The translations under genes and the position numbers were made by a program. Positions 21,529-33,959 of a stretch of DNA of 64,000 bases are shown here, in pieces. Below the pieces are notes generated by a model. That model did not search any database. It worked only from the letters and a program-made list of their open reading frames with translations, and was not told the DNA's origin. The DNA comes from Prorocentrum cordatum (taxonomy: Eukaryota > Sar > Dinophyceae > Prorocentrales > Prorocentraceae): NCBI GenBank assembly GCA_963575745.1, contig CAUYUJ010020535.1:27051-91050 (forward strand), given 5' to 3'. Numbering within the stretch: the first letter of the stretch is position 1; each line of letters opens with the position of its first letter.

Positions 21529-24500
21529 CTTTTTGCTGGTTTTGTGTAGAGCTTCACTTGGCAAGTTATTGATGGAAGCTTAAGACTAATTCCGGCGCTC
21601 GAGAGCTAGTTGACAAGAAACATCTCGACGGAATTTTTGCTGACTGTTGGTCGGTTGAAAATTTTGTTATCGAAATTCAACTATTCGCTAGAGCTCTAGT
21701 ATTTTTTTCCCGTGATGTTCGATCTTATTCCGCTCGCCATATTGATCTCAGCTCGATCGGGTACTTTTTACTGCCAGAAAGCAAGCGGACAGGATCGGCC
21801 GTTTCGGGTCATCTTGCCACGCGGTGGCGGTTTTCTGAAGATAACTCGAGCTTTAGGACAGCTTTAGAGCTGTTAAGCACAGCTGATCGATTCAGAATGA
21901 TCAGGCGCGTTCGCTTGTTGAATCCAGAGGTCTCAAATCGGTCTGCTAGTCGAGCTAGGTCCGCAAACCTGTTCGTATTATTCAAGTCATCTTGACAGAC
22001 GCTCTCGATTTTTTGTACTTAACTCGAGCTACAGGACAGCTACAGAGCTGATGCGTACAGAATCTGATTGCGAATCATAGATTACTGTTCTCTGCTGAAT
22101 TGAGAGCTCTGAACTCGGTCTACTGCCCGATCTAGAATCGCGAAACTATTCGTATTGTTCGAGTCATCTTGAGAGATGCTGTCGGTTCTCTGCACTTAAC
22201 TCGGGCTGTAGGGGGCTGCATGGCTGGCGATCACTGGAATCGATTCGGAGACATCAGGCGCGTTTGCCTTTCGAATCCAGAGCTCTGAACCCTGTCTCCA
22301 TTTGTTCTGTTCGAGTCAGCCTGAGAGATGCTGTCGGTTCCTTCCACTCGACTCGGGCGACGCGTCCGCCTGTCGCATGCAGAGGTCTGAACTCGGTCTG
22401 ATACTCGAGCTAGGTTTGCCAAACTATTCGTTGCTCGAGTCATCTTGAGAGGTGCTGTTGATTTACGCACGTAACATGGGCTGTCTGAGAGCTACGAGCT
22501 CGTACAGAAGACAATCCAGAAGCATCGGGGCGTTCGGCTGTTGCATCCGAGAGGTCTGAAATTGCTTGGGCTGAACAACTATTTTTTCTATGTTTTTTCT
22601 TCCGACATACAATGTTGTCAGGAAGCTCTACGAGCTCTTCGGCAGTAACAAAGGTTCACGGTTTACCGCCGGCGCCCAGTTTGGGTGGTTTTGCGAATAT
22701 TTGAAAGATATTCGACCATTTATTTTGAGAAAGCAGATTTTTAGCACCTGTGGACGACTATGAGGGCCTCTGCGTCTCAACGGTAAACCGTCAACCAAGT
22801 TACCGCCGGGCACCTCGTAGAGCTCTCTTCTTACACAGCGCTCCTCCGAACACGTGAAGGAAGCTTCTGAAGCCAGAGCCGAAAAAATCGAAAAATAACG
22901 ATTTTTCGGTTTTCATACAGTGGGTTCCTCCAAGTGTTTTGATGGTAATGCTGGACCTTGAGCCATGCACAATTTACGAGCAGGTGCGCTATAGCTTACA
23001 ACAGGGAATAAAAATCTCACTTCTAAAAACAAACTTCAAAATTTTGCATAAAGTGAAAAACACCGACCCCAGGTTACCACATTCTCTCTTTTCGTCGGGC
23101 CGGCCAACTAGCTCCACCCTGCGCCCGAATTCCTCTTAGCTCTTTGCCGAAGAGCTCTACGAGGTATATGAGCTCTCTAGTTGCACTTTTACTTACTATC
23201 AAAACACTTGGCGCAACCAACTTTATGTCGACATGAAAAAATCATGCTTTCTTTTTTTCGAGAAATGCTTCGAGAAGCCCTCTCTTTTGATGCTGAGCAC
23301 TCTTACGCGTGCGAGGAGCTCTACGAGGTTCCCGGCGGTGACCAGGTTGACGGTTCACCGCCGGCGCCAGTTCCGGGGCGCTGGAGAGCTAGTTGGCAAG
23401 AAAAATCTCGACGGACCTTTTGCTGATTTTTGGTCGGTTGAAAATTTTGTTCTCGAAATTCAACCATTCGTTAGAGCTCTAGTATTTTTCCCGTGATATT
23501 CGATCTTATTCCCACTCGCCATCTTGATCTCAGCTCGATCGGGTACCTTTTACTGCCAAAAAGCGTCCAGGCGGGATCGGCCGTTTCGAGTCATCTTGAT
23601 ACGCAGTGACGGTTGTTTCAAGATAACTCGAGCTTGAGGACAGCTACAGAGCTGGTAAGCACAGCTAATCGATTCAGAATGATCAGGCGCGTTCGCCACT
23701 TGAACCCAGAGGTCTGAACTCGGTCTGCTAGCCGAGCTAGGTCCGCAAACCTATTCGTATTATTCGAGTCATCTTGACAGACCCTCTCGGTTTTCTGTAC
23801 TTAACTCGAGCTACAGGACAGCTACAGAGCTGATACGTATATAATCTGATTCAGAATGATCAGTGGCCGTTCTCTGCTGATTTCAGAGCTCTGAACTCGG
23901 TCTGCTGCCCGATCTAGAATCGCGAAACTATTCGTATTGTTCGAGTCATCTTGAGAGAGTCGGTTCTCTGCACTTAACTCGGGCTGGGGGGGGGGGGGGC
24001 TGCAGGCTGCTAATGACTGGAATCGATTCGGAGATATTAGGCGCGTCCGTCTTTCCAATCCAGAGCTCCGAACGCTGTCTGCTGCCCGAACTAGGTCTGC
24101 AAACTATTCGTATTGTTCGAGTCATCCTGAGAGGTGCTGTCGGTTTCCTGCACTTAAGTCGGGCTGTAGGGGGGGGCTGCAGGACTGGTAATCACAGGGA
24201 TCGATTCGGAGACATCAGACGCGTCCGCCTGTCGCATGCAGAGGTCTGAACTCGGTCTGATACTCGAGCTAGGTTTGCCAAACTATTCGTATTGCTCGAG
24301 TCATCTTGAGAGGTGCTGTCGATTCACGCACGTAACTCGGGCTGTAGGAGAGCCACAGAGCTCGTACAGAAGACAATTCAAAAGGATCGGGGGCGTCCGG
24401 CTGTTGCATCCGAGAGCTCTGAAATTGCTTTGGCTTAAAAATTATTTTGTCTGTGTCTTTTCTTTTCGACATTATATGTTGTCAGGAAGCTCTACGAGTC

Positions 24501-25664
24501 CCCCGGCGGTAACAAAGGTTGACGGTTTACCGCCGGCGCCCAGTTGACAAGAAAAATCTCGACGGACCTTTTGCTGACTTTTGGTCGGTTGTAAATTTTG
24601 TTCTTAAACTCAACCATTCGTTAGATCTGTAGAATTTTTTCTGACCATATTCGATCTTATGCCCGCTCGCCTTCTTAATCTCAGCTCGATCGGGTAAATA
24701 TTTCTGCAAAAAAACATCGCGTTGGCATCGGCTCTTTCGAGTCATCTTGATACGCGTTGTCGGTATTTTGTACTGAACTCGAGCTGTAGGGCAGCTACAG
24801 AGCTCATTCTCATAGGAATCGATTGCGAATCATCAGGCGCGTTCGTCTGTTCCATCTAGAGGTCTGAACTCGGTCTGCTGCCCGAGCTAGGTTCGCGAAA
24901 CTATTCGTGTTGTTGGAGTCATCTTGAGAGGTGCTGACAGTTTTCTGCACTTAACTCGGGATGTAGGGGGGCTACAGGGCTCGTACTCACAGGAATCGAT
25001 TCAGAGACATCAGACGCGTCCGCCTGCCAAATGCAGAGCTCGGAACTCGGTCTGCTGCCCGATCTAGAATCGCGAAACTATTCGTATTTGTCGAGTCATC
25101 TTGAGAGGTGCTGTCCGTTTTCTGCACTTAACTCGGGCTGTAAGGGGGCTGAAGGGCTGGTAATCACTGGAATCGATTCGGAGACATCAGTCGCGTCCAC
25201 CTGTCGCATTCAGAGCCCTGAACTCGGCCTGCTGCCCGAGCTAGGTCCGCGAAACTATTCGTATTATTCGAGTCATCTTCAGTTGTGCTGACGATTTTCC
25301 ACTGAACTCGGGCTGTAAGGGGGCTGCAGGGCTGGTAATCACAGGAATCGATTCGGAGACATCAGACGCGTCCGCCTGTTGCATTCAGATGTCTGAACTC
25401 GGTCTTATACTCGAGCTAGATTCGCGAAACTATTTGTATTGTTCGAGTGATCTTGAGAGGTGCTGTCGATTTTCGCACAACTCGGGCTGTAGGAGAGCTA
25501 CAGAGCTCGTGCACACAGAAAACGATCCAGAAGCATGAGGGGCGTTTGGCCGTTGCATCGAGAGGTCTGAAATCGTTTAGGCTAAAAAGCTATTCGTTCT
25601 CTGCAATTTTTCGACATTATATATGCTCAGGAAGCTCTACGAGTCCCCCGGCGGTAAGGAAGGT
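21529..25664. repeat. Palindrome-separated satellite cassettes up to first LINE
   Basis: Palindromes at about 22640-22672, 22781-22810 (reverse, partial), 23332-23363, 24503-24537 and a split one at 25649-25664 that received a LINE. Between are satellite cassettes as at 10336-18369. No gene is supported. Confidence 0.88.
22812..23165 (-). mobile_element. ~354-bp MITE-like element, reverse copy
   Basis: Ends are ACCTCGTAGAGCTCTCTTC and GAAGAGCTCTACGAGGT, about 17 bp of near-perfect inverted repeat. The interior is the reverse complement of 16798-17150 in outline (TAGAGGAATT/CGGCGC region, then a T-rich block). Non-coding. Confidence 0.65.
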
Positions 25665-28600
25665 GAGGAAATCGGCGAGGTCCCCACCAAAGCAGACCTT
25701 ACCCCGAAAGTTTCTGAGAAGTATGTTGCCGCTCGGGAGGCCGCACTTGAGATGAGGAGGAAGAGAAATAAGGGTGAATGCACGGAGGAGGAGTTCAAGA
25801 AGGCGAGGAGGAGGTACAGATATGAGAGGAGGAAGCATGGGAGGAATATCTTGGAGTATGAGTTCCGTCCAGGTCTACAGCATCGAACATACCTTAAGAC
25901 GCTCAAAGTCGAGGGAGTGCTCACAGGCCCTCAGAGTCCTCAAGTCTAAGTGGGAGAAGGCCCTCAGAGCGCACGGTCTGGCCATGTATACTGATGAACA
26001 TGAGCGTGCACGCACAAGCAGTAAGCTGGAGGAGATGAGGAAGAGGTTGCAGGAGGCGAATATGCAGGAGTACCAGCCTATCGATATCGGCCTGCTCATG
26101 CGTGCTAGGTCTCGTCTTCGTTCAGGAAAGGCCGTAGGTAAGGACAACATCAGCGTCTCCATGCTTAAGCACATCCCTTGGTCAGGTTGTCTTCAAGTCT
26201 TGCGGTGCTTTCAGCAGCTGTTTATGCGCGAGTATTGCACACCCACAGCATGGCGCCATATATGTATACAGCTGATGCCGAAGTCTGTGAAGACTTGCGA
26301 ATTCAATGACACACGAGCTTTATCATTATTATCTTGCCTGTCAAAATGGTATATGTCATGTCTCACCTTGTTGGCCGTGGACCATCTCAAACGGAGTGTT
26401 GCCCCCGAGGTCATGCTCTTCGGGTTTGTTGCTGGAAGACGGACACACGAGATTACTGGTGGTTTGAAGAGAGTTGCTCAGCACGCGACGGAATGGGGGA
26501 AGTCATATTGTATGCACACGGCGAGCTTAGACGTGTATCGTGCTTTTGATAACGTACAGGTGGCAGACGTTGCTGACTGCCTGGAGGAGTTGAGGTTTCC
26601 ACCTGAACTTAGTTTTGCGCTCATGGAGGGCCTAGCTGAGAACAGGGCCGATTTATCTTTCCAGCAGGTGGATGTCTCGGACATAGCTTGGGATAGTTGT
26701 ATCCGCACAGGTAGTGTTGAGGCTCCGCTCTTTTGGTTGTGTGAGAGTGTGCTCATGTTCCGTTCTGTGGTCTTGAGTTGGCAGGAGCGGGGGATGGGAG
26801 TGCAGTTGACGCAGCAGGCAGGTACTCGTCATCTTACACATGCTATTTGGGCCGACAATGTTCTGTTGTGTGCCAGAGATCAGAGTGAGTTGACGACCAT
26901 GATTGCGGAGATCAGTGTCCCACTTTATCACAGGAAGTACAGATGGAAACCGAGTAGCTTGCAGTTTATTCGCTTTGGCTACGATGAGCCTGGGACCGAG
27001 AGTTTGGATGTCTCTTTTGCGTTGCCGAATTCCCAGGATAAGCGTCAGAGAGTGACTATAACGTTGCAGCAGACTGATCGTTTGGAAATACTTGGCACGA
27101 TTCTTGAAAACAGCATGCGACAACATGAGGACTTAAATCATCGGATTTCTCTCGCACAAAAGCCGTTTTGGCAAGATAAGAAGTATTACATGTGCCAGGG
27201 TATTAAGTTGAAGAAAAGATTGCGGCGATACGACTCACGTGTAAGAAGCCGATTATTGTTTGCAGTGGAAGGGATGACAGCTGACAAAAATGCTATTGAA
27301 TCGATTCATGCGTTCGAAGGCCGTTTACTTTCGAAGATGGTATGGAGACGGAAACGTGACACTGAGAGTTGGCCACAGTTTTTCCAGAGCGTGTACTTGA
27401 CGGGGCGGAAGGCACTCCGGACAGCTCAGATGCCGAGTGCGGTTCAGCTTTTTCTTTTCAAACAGTGGAGTTGGGCAAAGGATGTGGCGACGACAACTGC
27501 TCAAAACGGGATCCGCAAAGTTGATGACGCCCAGCCTACAATTGATCCAATGGAAATGGGTGGTGCAGTGTCTCTTGATATGGATGGGATGTCTCAGAAT
27601 GCGGGTGCTACTGTACCGATTACCACGGATTTGATGTCTCAGAATGCGGGTGCGGTCGTACCGATTACCACGGGTTCGATGTCTTTGAATGCGGGTGCTG
27701 CTGTACCGATTACCAGAGATCTGAAACGACGGAGGGTGACTGTTATTGTGGCCCCTGTCATTACTGCCCGAGGGGACCTCACCGTTGCTCTGCCAGAGGG
27801 TCAGGAGAACAGCGCCACGAGTCAGAACCGACGACGGCTTATCTCTCAGGCGTCCCGTGCTGCTGCCAAAAGGAGCAGGAATGCTCCTACATCATCAACG
27901 CCATCATCATCATCAGCCCCTACACCAGCGCCAGCAGCCATGCGAAGAAGGTTTCGAAGTGATATGGTGGGGGCGAGTGCGGATGACCCTTTCTTGCAGG
28001 CCCGTTACACGATGATGCATGCCGCCAGCCCGTGGACTCAGCAGATGGATGCCGTTATTCGCACATATAACTCGCAGGAAGCACGATCCTTTACACGTCG
28101 AAGGGAAGGTGGAAAAACGGTGGGACTTCGTCCGTGGGGCTTGCCATTTGAAACGGTGGGTGGAGATGCTTGGTATGATACTCTTGAGTGGACTCAGGCA
28201 GGGTGGAGATGTTTTATCCGTACGTTGCTTTCGGAATGGGACCTACAACATGTTTTAGAATATGCTCACCTGCCTGAACCAAAACCCTGGAGGCCGAAAA
28301 ACGACGAGGAGGAGGTGGAGGGGACGGAGGAGAGAAATAATGAGATTGCAAAGCGGCTTGCCTATAACTTCGAGAATGCCAGCGTCTGGAACTACGAGGC
28401 TGAAGGGATTCCCGTCGAGCTCTGTGGTGACTCCCAGGTGGTAGTGAACTGGCTGGTGGGACAATATGTATGTACGACGGAAGTGTATTGTGAGACCATT
28501 GCACACATTCAAAGTATATTATACAGACTACACTTGAACTACCGCGTGAATCTGAGGCCGCCGTCTTGGGGTTTAGATCCTTGGAAGTGGTTTTATCGTG

Positions 28601-29004
28601 AGGGAAATGAGCGTGCTGATGCTGAAACTTGGAAGGCCCGCGCGGGCCAGAACCATCGTACTTTCGACCCGTACATTCATACTCTCAGAAGGGAACAAAT
28701 AAAGGGGATTCGCGGCTACTTCGATGGTGGTCGTTCCTCCCACGGTGTTGGCATTGGTTGGGTCATTGACTTATTCGTGCTCCCCCTCCCTGCTCTTCAA
28801 CACTCTCAAGGCTCTTGGCTATTCAACATAGCCTCCGAGGCTGCCGCCATCCCGCCGACCTGCACGGTTAGTCAAGCTGAGCTCTTGGCCAGCAAGCGCC
28901 TCGCTGAAGGTGTCGAGCACCTGCTGCTCCTCTGCTGCGGACCTGAATCCTGAGCGGGGGCTCCCCTGTCCCTGTGGGCTCCGAGCACAGCAAAAAAGGA
29001 AGGT
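25656..29004 (+). mobile_element. LINE family A copy 1, 5'-truncated, in palindrome loop
   Basis: The pre-insertion palindrome is split: left half ending CGGTAAGGAAGGT, right half starting AAGGAAGGTTGACGG. The duplicated AAGGAAGGT is at 25656-25664 and 28996-29004. The insert is 25665-28995 with a short A-rich 3' end. It lacks ORF1 and the endonuclease domain, starting within the linker before the RT. Confidence 0.85.
25665..28953 (+). pseudogene. LINE ORF2 remnant: RT plus permuted RNase H, one frameshift
   Basis: The first part is read in one frame to about 25940 (linker ending LKTLKVEGVLTG). The rest, from about 25915, is in the next frame and is open to TGA at 28951, so one frameshift separates them. 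RT motif A is SLDVYRAFDNV, motif B region RTGSVEAPLFW, motif C HAIWADNVLLCAR. A threefold 15-residue repeat (MSQNAGATVPITT) follows the thumb. The RNase H part has CGDSQVVVNWL, then REGNERADAETW, then YFDGGRSSHGVGIGW, then VSQAELLASKRL. The endonuclease is missing, so it cannot be autonomous. Confidence 0.88.
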
Positions 29005-32000
29005 TGACGGTTTACCGCCGGCGCCCAGTTTGGTGACTTTTGCTCGGTTGAAAATTATGTTCTCAAAATTCAACCATTCGTTAGAGCTCTAGTATTTTTT
29101 CCGTGATATTCGAGCTTATTCCCGCTTGCCATCTCGATCTCAGCTCGATCGGGTGAATATTACTATCGAAAAGCACTGTGGCGGGATCGGCCGTTTTGAG
29201 TCATCTTGATACGCGCTGACGGTTTTCTGAACATAACTTGAGCTTTAGGACAGCTACAGAGCTGGTAAGCACAGCTAATCGATGTAGAATGATTAGGCGC
29301 GTTCGCCTGTTGAATCTAGAGGTCTGAACTCGGTCTGTTAGCGAGCTAGGTCCGCAAACCTATTCGTATTATTCGAGTCATCTTGACAGGATCTCTCGGT
29401 TTTCTGTACTTAACTCGAGCTGTAGGACAGCTACAGAGCTGATATTTACAGAAACCGATTCAGAATCATGAGTTGCGTTTGTCTGTCGAATCCAGAGCTC
29501 TGAACGCGGTCTGCTGCCCGATCTAGAATCGCGAAACTATTTGTATTGGTCGAGTCATCTTGAGAAGTGCTCTCGGTTTTCTTCACTCAACTCGCGCTGA
29601 GGGGGGCTACAGTGCTGGTGGTCACAGGAATCGATTTGAAGACATCAGGCGCGTCCGCCTGTCGAATCCAGAGCTCGGAACTCCGTCTGCTGCCCGAATT
29701 AGGTCTGCGAAACTATTGTATTGTTCGAGTCATCCTGAGAGGTGCTGTCGGTTTTCTGCACTCAACTCGGGCGTAGGGGCTGCAGGGCTGGCAATCGCAG
29801 GAATCGATTCGGAGACATCAGACGCGTCCGCCTGTCGCATTCAGAGGTCAAAAAATATTCACTATGAGTCGGAATGTTGGTAGGTGCTGTCGGTTTTCTC
29901 AACTTAAGTCAAGCTAGGAAGCTCTACGAGTCTCCCGGCGGTAACCAAGGTTGACGGTTTACCGCCGGCGCCCAGTTCGAGCCATCTTGACAGGCGCTCT
30001 CGGTTTTCTGTACTTAACTCGAGCTATATAAGAGCTACAGAGCTGATGCGTACAGAATCTGATTCAGAATCATCAGTGGCCGTCGTCTGTTGAATCCAGA
30101 GCTCTGAACTCGGTCTGCTGCCCGATCTAGAATCGCGAAACAATTCGTATTGTTCGAGTCATCTTGAGAGATGCTGTCGGTTCTCTGCACTTAACTCGGG
30201 CTGTAGGGGGGCTGCATGGCTGGTAATCACTGGAATCGATTCGCAGACATCAGACGCGTCCGAACTCTGTCTGCTGTCCGCGAAACTATTCGTATTGTTC
30301 GAGTCATCCTGAGAGGTGCTGTCGGTTTCCCGCACTTAACTCAGGCTGTAGGGGGGCTGCAGGGCTGGTAATCACAGGAATCGATTCAGAGACATCAGAC
30401 GCGTCCGCCTGTCGCATGCAGAGGTCTGAACTCGGTCTGATACTCGAGCTAGGTTTGCGAAACTATTCGTATTGTTCGAGTCATCTTTGTGCTGTCGATT
30501 TACGCACGTAACTCGGGCTGTAGGAGAGCTACAGAGCTCGTGCAGAAGACAATCCAGAAGCATCGGGGGCGTTCGGCTGTTACATTGGAGAGGTCTGAAA
30601 TTGCTTGGGCTGAAAAACTATCTTTTCAGTGTAATTTTTTCGACATTATATGTTGTCAGGAAGCTCTACGAGTCCCCCGGCGGTAACGAAGGTTGAGGGT
30701 TTACCGCCGGCGCCCAGTTTCGGCATCGATCAGCCAGAGGAAGCAATTCTGGCGCGGGGTAGAGCTAGTGACTCGTAGAGCTTCCCTAAGCTAGCAGCTG
30801 GAAGCTTAAGAGTCATTCGGACGCACTGGCAGGCTAGTTGGCAAGGAAAATCTCGACGGAACTTTTGCTGACTTTTGCTCAGTTGAAAATTATGTTCTCA
30901 AAATTTGAGCATTCGTTTGAGCTCTAGTATTTTTCCCGTGATATTCGATCTTATTCCCGCTCGCCATCTTGTTCTCAGCTCGATCGGGTGAATATTACTA
31001 TCGAAAAGCACTGTGGCGGGATCGGCCGTTTCGAGTCATCTTGATACGCGCTGTCGGTATATTGGACTTAACTCGAGCTGTAGGGCAGCTACAGAGCTGG
31101 TAGGCACACCTATTCCATTCAGAATCATCAGGCGCGTTCGCCTGTTGAATCCAGAGGTCTGAACTCGGTCTACTAGCCGAGCTAGGTACGCAAACCTATT
31201 CGTATTATTCGAGTCATCTTGACAGACGCTCTCGGTTTTCTGTACTTAACTCGAGCTGTATAGCCACATAGCTAATACTCACAGAAACCGATTCAGAATC
31301 ATCAGTCGCGTTCGTCTGTTGAATGCAGAGCTCTCAACTCGGTCTGCTGCCCGATCTAGAATCGCGAAACTATTCGTATTGTTCGAGTCAGCTTGAGAAG
31401 TGCTGTCGGGTTTCTGTACTAACTCGGGCTGCAGGGGAGCTACAGTGCTTGCAGTCACAGGAATCGATTTCAAGACATGAGGCGCGCCCGCCTGTCGAAT
31501 CCACTCGGAACTCGGTCTGCTGCCGAGACTAGGTCTGCAAAATTATTCGTATTGTTCGAGTCATCCTGAGATGTGCTGTCGGTTTTCTGCACTCAACTCG
31601 GGCTGTAGGGGGGCTGCAGGGCTGGTATTTACAGGAATCGATCTGGAGACGTCAGACGCGTCCGCCTGTCGCATTCAGAGGTCAGGAATCGGTCTGATAC
31701 TCGAGCTATGTTTGTCAAACTATTCGTATTGTTCGAGTCGTCTTGAGAGGTGCTGTCGATTTACGCGCGTTACTCGGGCTGAAGGAGGGCTACAGAGCTT
31801 GTACAGAAGACAATCCAGAAGCATCGGGGGCGTTCGGCTGTTGCATCGAGAGGTCTGAAATCGCTTGGGCTGAAAAATTATTCGTTCTCAAGTTGCTTTT
31901 CCACATTATCTGTTGTCAGCAGGAAGCTCTACGAGTCCCCCGGCAGTAACCAAGGTTGACGGTTTACCGCCGGCGCCCAGTTGGTCGACCCGGCCAGAAA

Positions 32001-32287
32001 GGACAAAGTGGTAACTTTTGGGTGGTTCTGCAATTTCTTGAAAGATATTTGAGAATTCATTTTGAGAAAGCAGATTTTTCGCACCTCTAAACGACTATGA
32101 GGGCCTCTCTGTCTTAGTATGAGCTCTGTAGGCGCACTTTCACTATCAAAACACTTGGAGGAACCATCTTCATGTCGACACGAAAAAAATCAATTTTCCC
32201 TTTTTCGAGAAATGCTTCCAGAAGCTCTCTCTTTCGACTCTGAGCACTCTTACGCGTGAAAGGAGCTCTACGAGGTTCTCGGCGGTG
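29005..32287 (+). repeat. Satellite cassettes between LINE copies 1 and 2
   Basis: Palindromes at about 29935-29968, 30677-30710 and 31940-31973. The last cassette (31974-32287) is the short non-satellite type with CAGATTTTTCGCACC and GAGCTCTACGAGGTTC. No gene is supported. Confidence 0.88.
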
Positions 32288-32355
32288 ACCAGGTTGTGGC
32301 AGAGCTTACCTCCTGCCCAGCCTGGCCTCGCCGCTGGGGGTCCCCTCGTTTCGAG

Positions 32356-32368
32356 CTGCATCGTGCAG
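32356..32368 (+). promoter_or_regulatory. Conserved 5'-UTR hairpin of LINE copy 2
   Basis: CTGCA-TCG-TGCAG, a 5-bp stem with a 3-nt loop, preceded by TCGAG and 59 nt from the 5' junction. The equivalent hairpins in the other two elements with intact 5' ends (49846-49858, 56556-56568) change one stem pair while keeping it paired. Likely an RNA structure in the element transcript. Confidence 0.6.
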
Positions 32369-32765
32369 AGAGGCGGCTTTTGTTCCCCATACTGTACACG
32401 GTATCAAGGCGGAAGCGCGGGAATCGAAATCTGGCGGGGCATTCCTTCACAACGTGGTTCCACATACTGTACACGGTGGTTCCACATACTGTACTGTTCC
32501 ACATAATTGATTCACTGTTATCGTGAGAGGACTCAGGACGGGAGACTCCTGGGATTCACAAGTTGTCTTTCGTCGGCAGTGTGGTCTTGAACATTGGGGA
32601 GAGACAACATCACAGTGGTACCGCAGACAGGGTCCTTCCTTGGACATACCTTCTGTTGACCTGGATCAATATTTCGGGACTGCACGCCACAGTTTCAAAC
32701 GTGCAAGTGAAGTGTTACAAGATCGTGCTTTTCTTCAAAGGTGGGGGTTCCCAGACTCTGAAGAT

Positions 32766-33914
32766 ATGGCCAATATTGCTGCCAACATGCCTGGAGGAGG
32801 AGATGCAGTCATGGGAGCAGGAGAGGATTTTCAGAGGCAGGTTCGTCATTGCGGGGCAGAGGGACGTGATGGGGAGGGACGAGCATATCAGGATGCGCTT
32901 GCACAAGCACGACAGTCTCTTGAGGCAGCCAGGGCGGCCAGCTTGTCCACAGCGAGCGAGGCGCCTGGATGGATGCAAAACTTTCACAAAGAAATCATGG
33001 CAGGTCAGGCGGTAGCAGCAGCTGAGCAGGGAATGATGAAAGCTGATATTGCACGCATTTCTACCCATCAGGAGGTGCAGGACAAACGCATGAGTGATCT
33101 AGAGCGTCAGATGAAGGATCTCCGTTCGAATCCACCAAGCACTGCCAGCGCATCCACCTCTGGAGGTTTCGGTACTGGTCCTGGTGCCAATCCTCTGGGA
33201 GGAGGGGGAGGACAGAGGCTCTCTTGGCATCGTAGCTTTGTCGAGCTCACTGGATGGACACAATGGAATGGGTCAACACTTCAGCGTTCACAATCGATGA
33301 TGAGGGATTCGGATGCTGCTCAGCTCATCACTAATATCAGGTCAATACTTCCCAACGAGATCGATAGTCGTTTCGATGCGATGGGAACCCTACGCTTGAA
33401 CGGCAGTCGCATGATGATGAGCTCGGTGAAGATGAAGTTTACGGCGGGCACAGAGGATTCAGTTTTCTGGGAGATCAAGCAACTTCTCGAGGATGCCTTC
33501 ACGCCTGACAACACCCGCACGCCACAGCAGACGGCACGTTGCCCACCCACACGTGCCAGCATGTTTGCGAATATGACAGCCACCCCAGCAGCAGTCAGAG
33601 TACGATTGGAAGCACCTCCATGGAAGAAGGATCACATATCGGCATGCGGGAGATTCTACGGCACATGGCGTGAGAAGATAGGCAACAACCCAGCGATGGA
33701 TATCAAGGCCGAGACGGGGTCGGGCAGTGGTACGAGTACGATCTGGACGAAACCTGCCGATGCGAGCCGCAGACCGGTTGAGGTTGCTGTATTCAAGGTG
33801 ACGACGGGCAACTGGGAAGTACATCGTGACATATGGGATGGCACGATTAAACACAACACAAACATCACATGCACGTATGATGATTTCACGGCCGCTCTCA
33901 ATTCAAGTCGTTGA
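32766..33914 (+). CDS. LINE ORF1 (gag-like RNA-binding protein), copy 2
   Basis: The frame is open from 32523, but the first ATG in it is at 32766; initiation upstream at a non-AUG codon is possible. It encodes a Gly/Ala-rich N-terminal part, a predicted coiled coil (HQEVQDKRMSDLERQMKDL) and a domain starting SFVELTGWTQWN with a downstream beta-rich segment (MMSSVKMKFTAG). This order resembles L1-type ORF1p (coiled coil, RRM-like domain, C-terminal domain). The C-terminal part has a conserved PPWKKDHISACGRFYGTWR, matching PHKQPHVNCAGKFQ in copy 4. It would bind the element RNA. It ends at TGA 33912-33914, in the same frame as ORF2. Confidence 0.82.
   Translation: MANIAANMPGGGDAVMGAGEDFQRQVRHCGAEGRDGEGRAYQDALAQARQSLEAARAASLSTASEAPGWMQNFHKEIMAGQAVAAAEQGMMKADIARISTHQEVQDKRMSDLERQMKDLRSNPPSTASASTSGGFGTGPGANPLGGGGGQRLSWHRSFVELTGWTQWNGSTLQRSQSMMRDSDAAQLITNIRSILPNEIDSRFDAMGTLRLNGSRMMMSSVKMKFTAGTEDSVFWEIKQLLEDAFTPDNTRTPQQTARCPPTRASMFANMTATPAAVRVRLEAPPWKKDHISACGRFYGTWREKIGNNPAMDIKAETGSGSGTSTIWTKPADASRRPVEVAVFKVTTGNWEVHRDIWDGTIKHNTNITCTYDDFTAALNSSR
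33912..33914 (+). promoter_or_regulatory. In-frame TGA between ORF1 and ORF2, possible readthrough site (copy 2)
   Basis: Context is CGT TGA CGG GGC. The frame continues open for 15 codons to the ATG at 33960 and then through ORF2. The same single TGA arrangement occurs at 43385-43387 (AGT TGA CGG) and 51259-51261 (GAA TGA CAT). Here ORF2 has its own ATG, so readthrough is not compelled in this copy. Confidence 0.5.
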
Positions 33915-33959
33915 CGGGGCTCAACGGGTCCTAAGAGTGGGTCGCCTGACTCCCTACTC

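Noticed and set aside
32297-32370. Definite HDV-like ribozyme call
   Set aside because: A hairpin is clear, but the double-pseudoknot pairing could not be established by eye; kept only as a hypothesis.
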